64,000 nt of DNA from Sinorhizobium arboris LMG 14919 (GTDB taxonomy: Bacteria > Pseudomonadota > Alphaproteobacteria > Rhizobiales > Rhizobiaceae): assembly GCF_000427465.1 (NCBI RefSeq), contig NZ_ATYB01000008.1:992001-1056000 (forward strand). The letters are read 5' to 3'. Positions 63,782 to 64,000 of the stretch are shown in pieces (the stretch's first letter is position 1; each line of letters opens with the position of its first letter). Under the pieces are notes generated by a model. That model saw only the letters and a program-made list of their open reading frames with translations. It made no database searches and was not told the DNA's origin. A program made the position numbers and the translations under genes.

Positions 63782-64000
63782 ACATCTGCTCGAGGTCCGT
63801 AACCTCTCCGTCGAGTTCCACACCGCGTCCGGCGTGGTCCATGCCGTGAAGTCGATCTCCTATCACCTCGACAAGGGCGAGACGCTGGCGATTCTCGGCG
63901 AAAGCGGTTCCGGCAAGTCGGTGTCCTCCGCGGCGATCATGAACCTCATCGACATGCCGCCGGGCCGCATCAGCGCCGGCGAAATCCTGCTCGACGGCAG
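63774..64000 (+). CDS. Dipeptide-type ABC transporter ATPase (DppD-like), cut by window end
   Basis: The first 75 codons start MAEHLLEVRNLSVEFHTASG and include Walker A, ILGESGSGKSVSSAAIM. GRISAGEILLDG follows. The match to DppD/OppD is clear. The stop is beyond the right edge. The 8-nt overlap with the permease gene shows the same operon. Confidence 0.93.
   Translation, partial: MAEHLLEVRNLSVEFHTASGVVHAVKSISYHLDKGETLAILGESGSGKSVSSAAIMNLIDMPPGRISAGEILLDG

Overview
The window is GC-rich, gene-dense alphaproteobacterial DNA with Shine-Dalgarno-led genes and many 4-nt stop/start overlaps. The gene set is typical of Rhizobiaceae: pqqABCDE beside cbbR, a form IC cbb operon, xoxF with glutathione-dependent formaldehyde genes, and EcfG-type stress promoters. 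From memory, not a search, this arrangement resembles the pSymB replicon of Sinorhizobium (Ensifer) meliloti or a close relative. No tRNA, rRNA, CRISPR array, transposase or integrase was recognised.

Left part (1-16.9 kb): accessory and stress genes. A polar amino-acid-type binding protein lies divergent from a LacI-type regulator, with two 12-14 bp palindromes between them. At 2.2-6.4 kb is a small envelope-stress island of DUF3618, holin-like, tail-anchored and small membrane proteins, plus BON and DUF4142 proteins. It carries five GGAAC-N16/17-(C/G)GTT elements that match the EcfG (RpoE2) general-stress promoter. One of them precedes a 59-codon ORF. Next come a periplasmic cupin, an OmpR/EnvZ-like pair, a VOC protein, a Tat-exported epoxide-hydrolase-like protein, a broken AraC gene, a DipZ-type thiol redox protein, a DJ-1/PfpI protein, a LysR gene with a shifted C-terminus, an SDR and a tautomerase.

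Central part (16.9-53.6 kb): one-carbon autotrophy. pqqABCDE (minus strand) makes PQQ. The cbbR gene faces cbbFPTALSX-ppe (Calvin cycle, form IC RuBisCO and its activase). Convergent to it is a long minus-strand run of genes associated with quinoprotein dehydrogenases: gfa, an ABC-2 type transporter, a taurine/nitrate-type importer, secreted proteins, a beta-propeller and a Leu/Ile/Val-type binding protein. The adhC-fghA-cytochrome c-xoxF-xoxG-xoxJ-CxxxCW operon follows. XoxF has the Asp-Tyr-Asp signature of lanthanide-dependent methanol dehydrogenases. Around it are a relay zinc metallohydrolase, a SoxYZ-like carrier, three exported proteins of unknown function, and a hybrid kinase / FIST / LuxR-type regulator trio. 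Together these would oxidise methanol to formaldehyde in the periplasm and to formate through glutathione in the cytoplasm, while the cbb operon fixes the CO2. Formate dehydrogenase is not in the window.

Right part (53.8-64 kb): after a small exported protein and a degraded LacI gene comes a catabolic island. It holds a four-carbon acid-sugar kinase (DUF1537), a FadR-type regulator, an iron-dependent alcohol dehydrogenase, a PdxA2-like dehydrogenase, a BNR/sialidase-fold protein, and a divergent dipeptide-type ABC importer that runs off the right edge.
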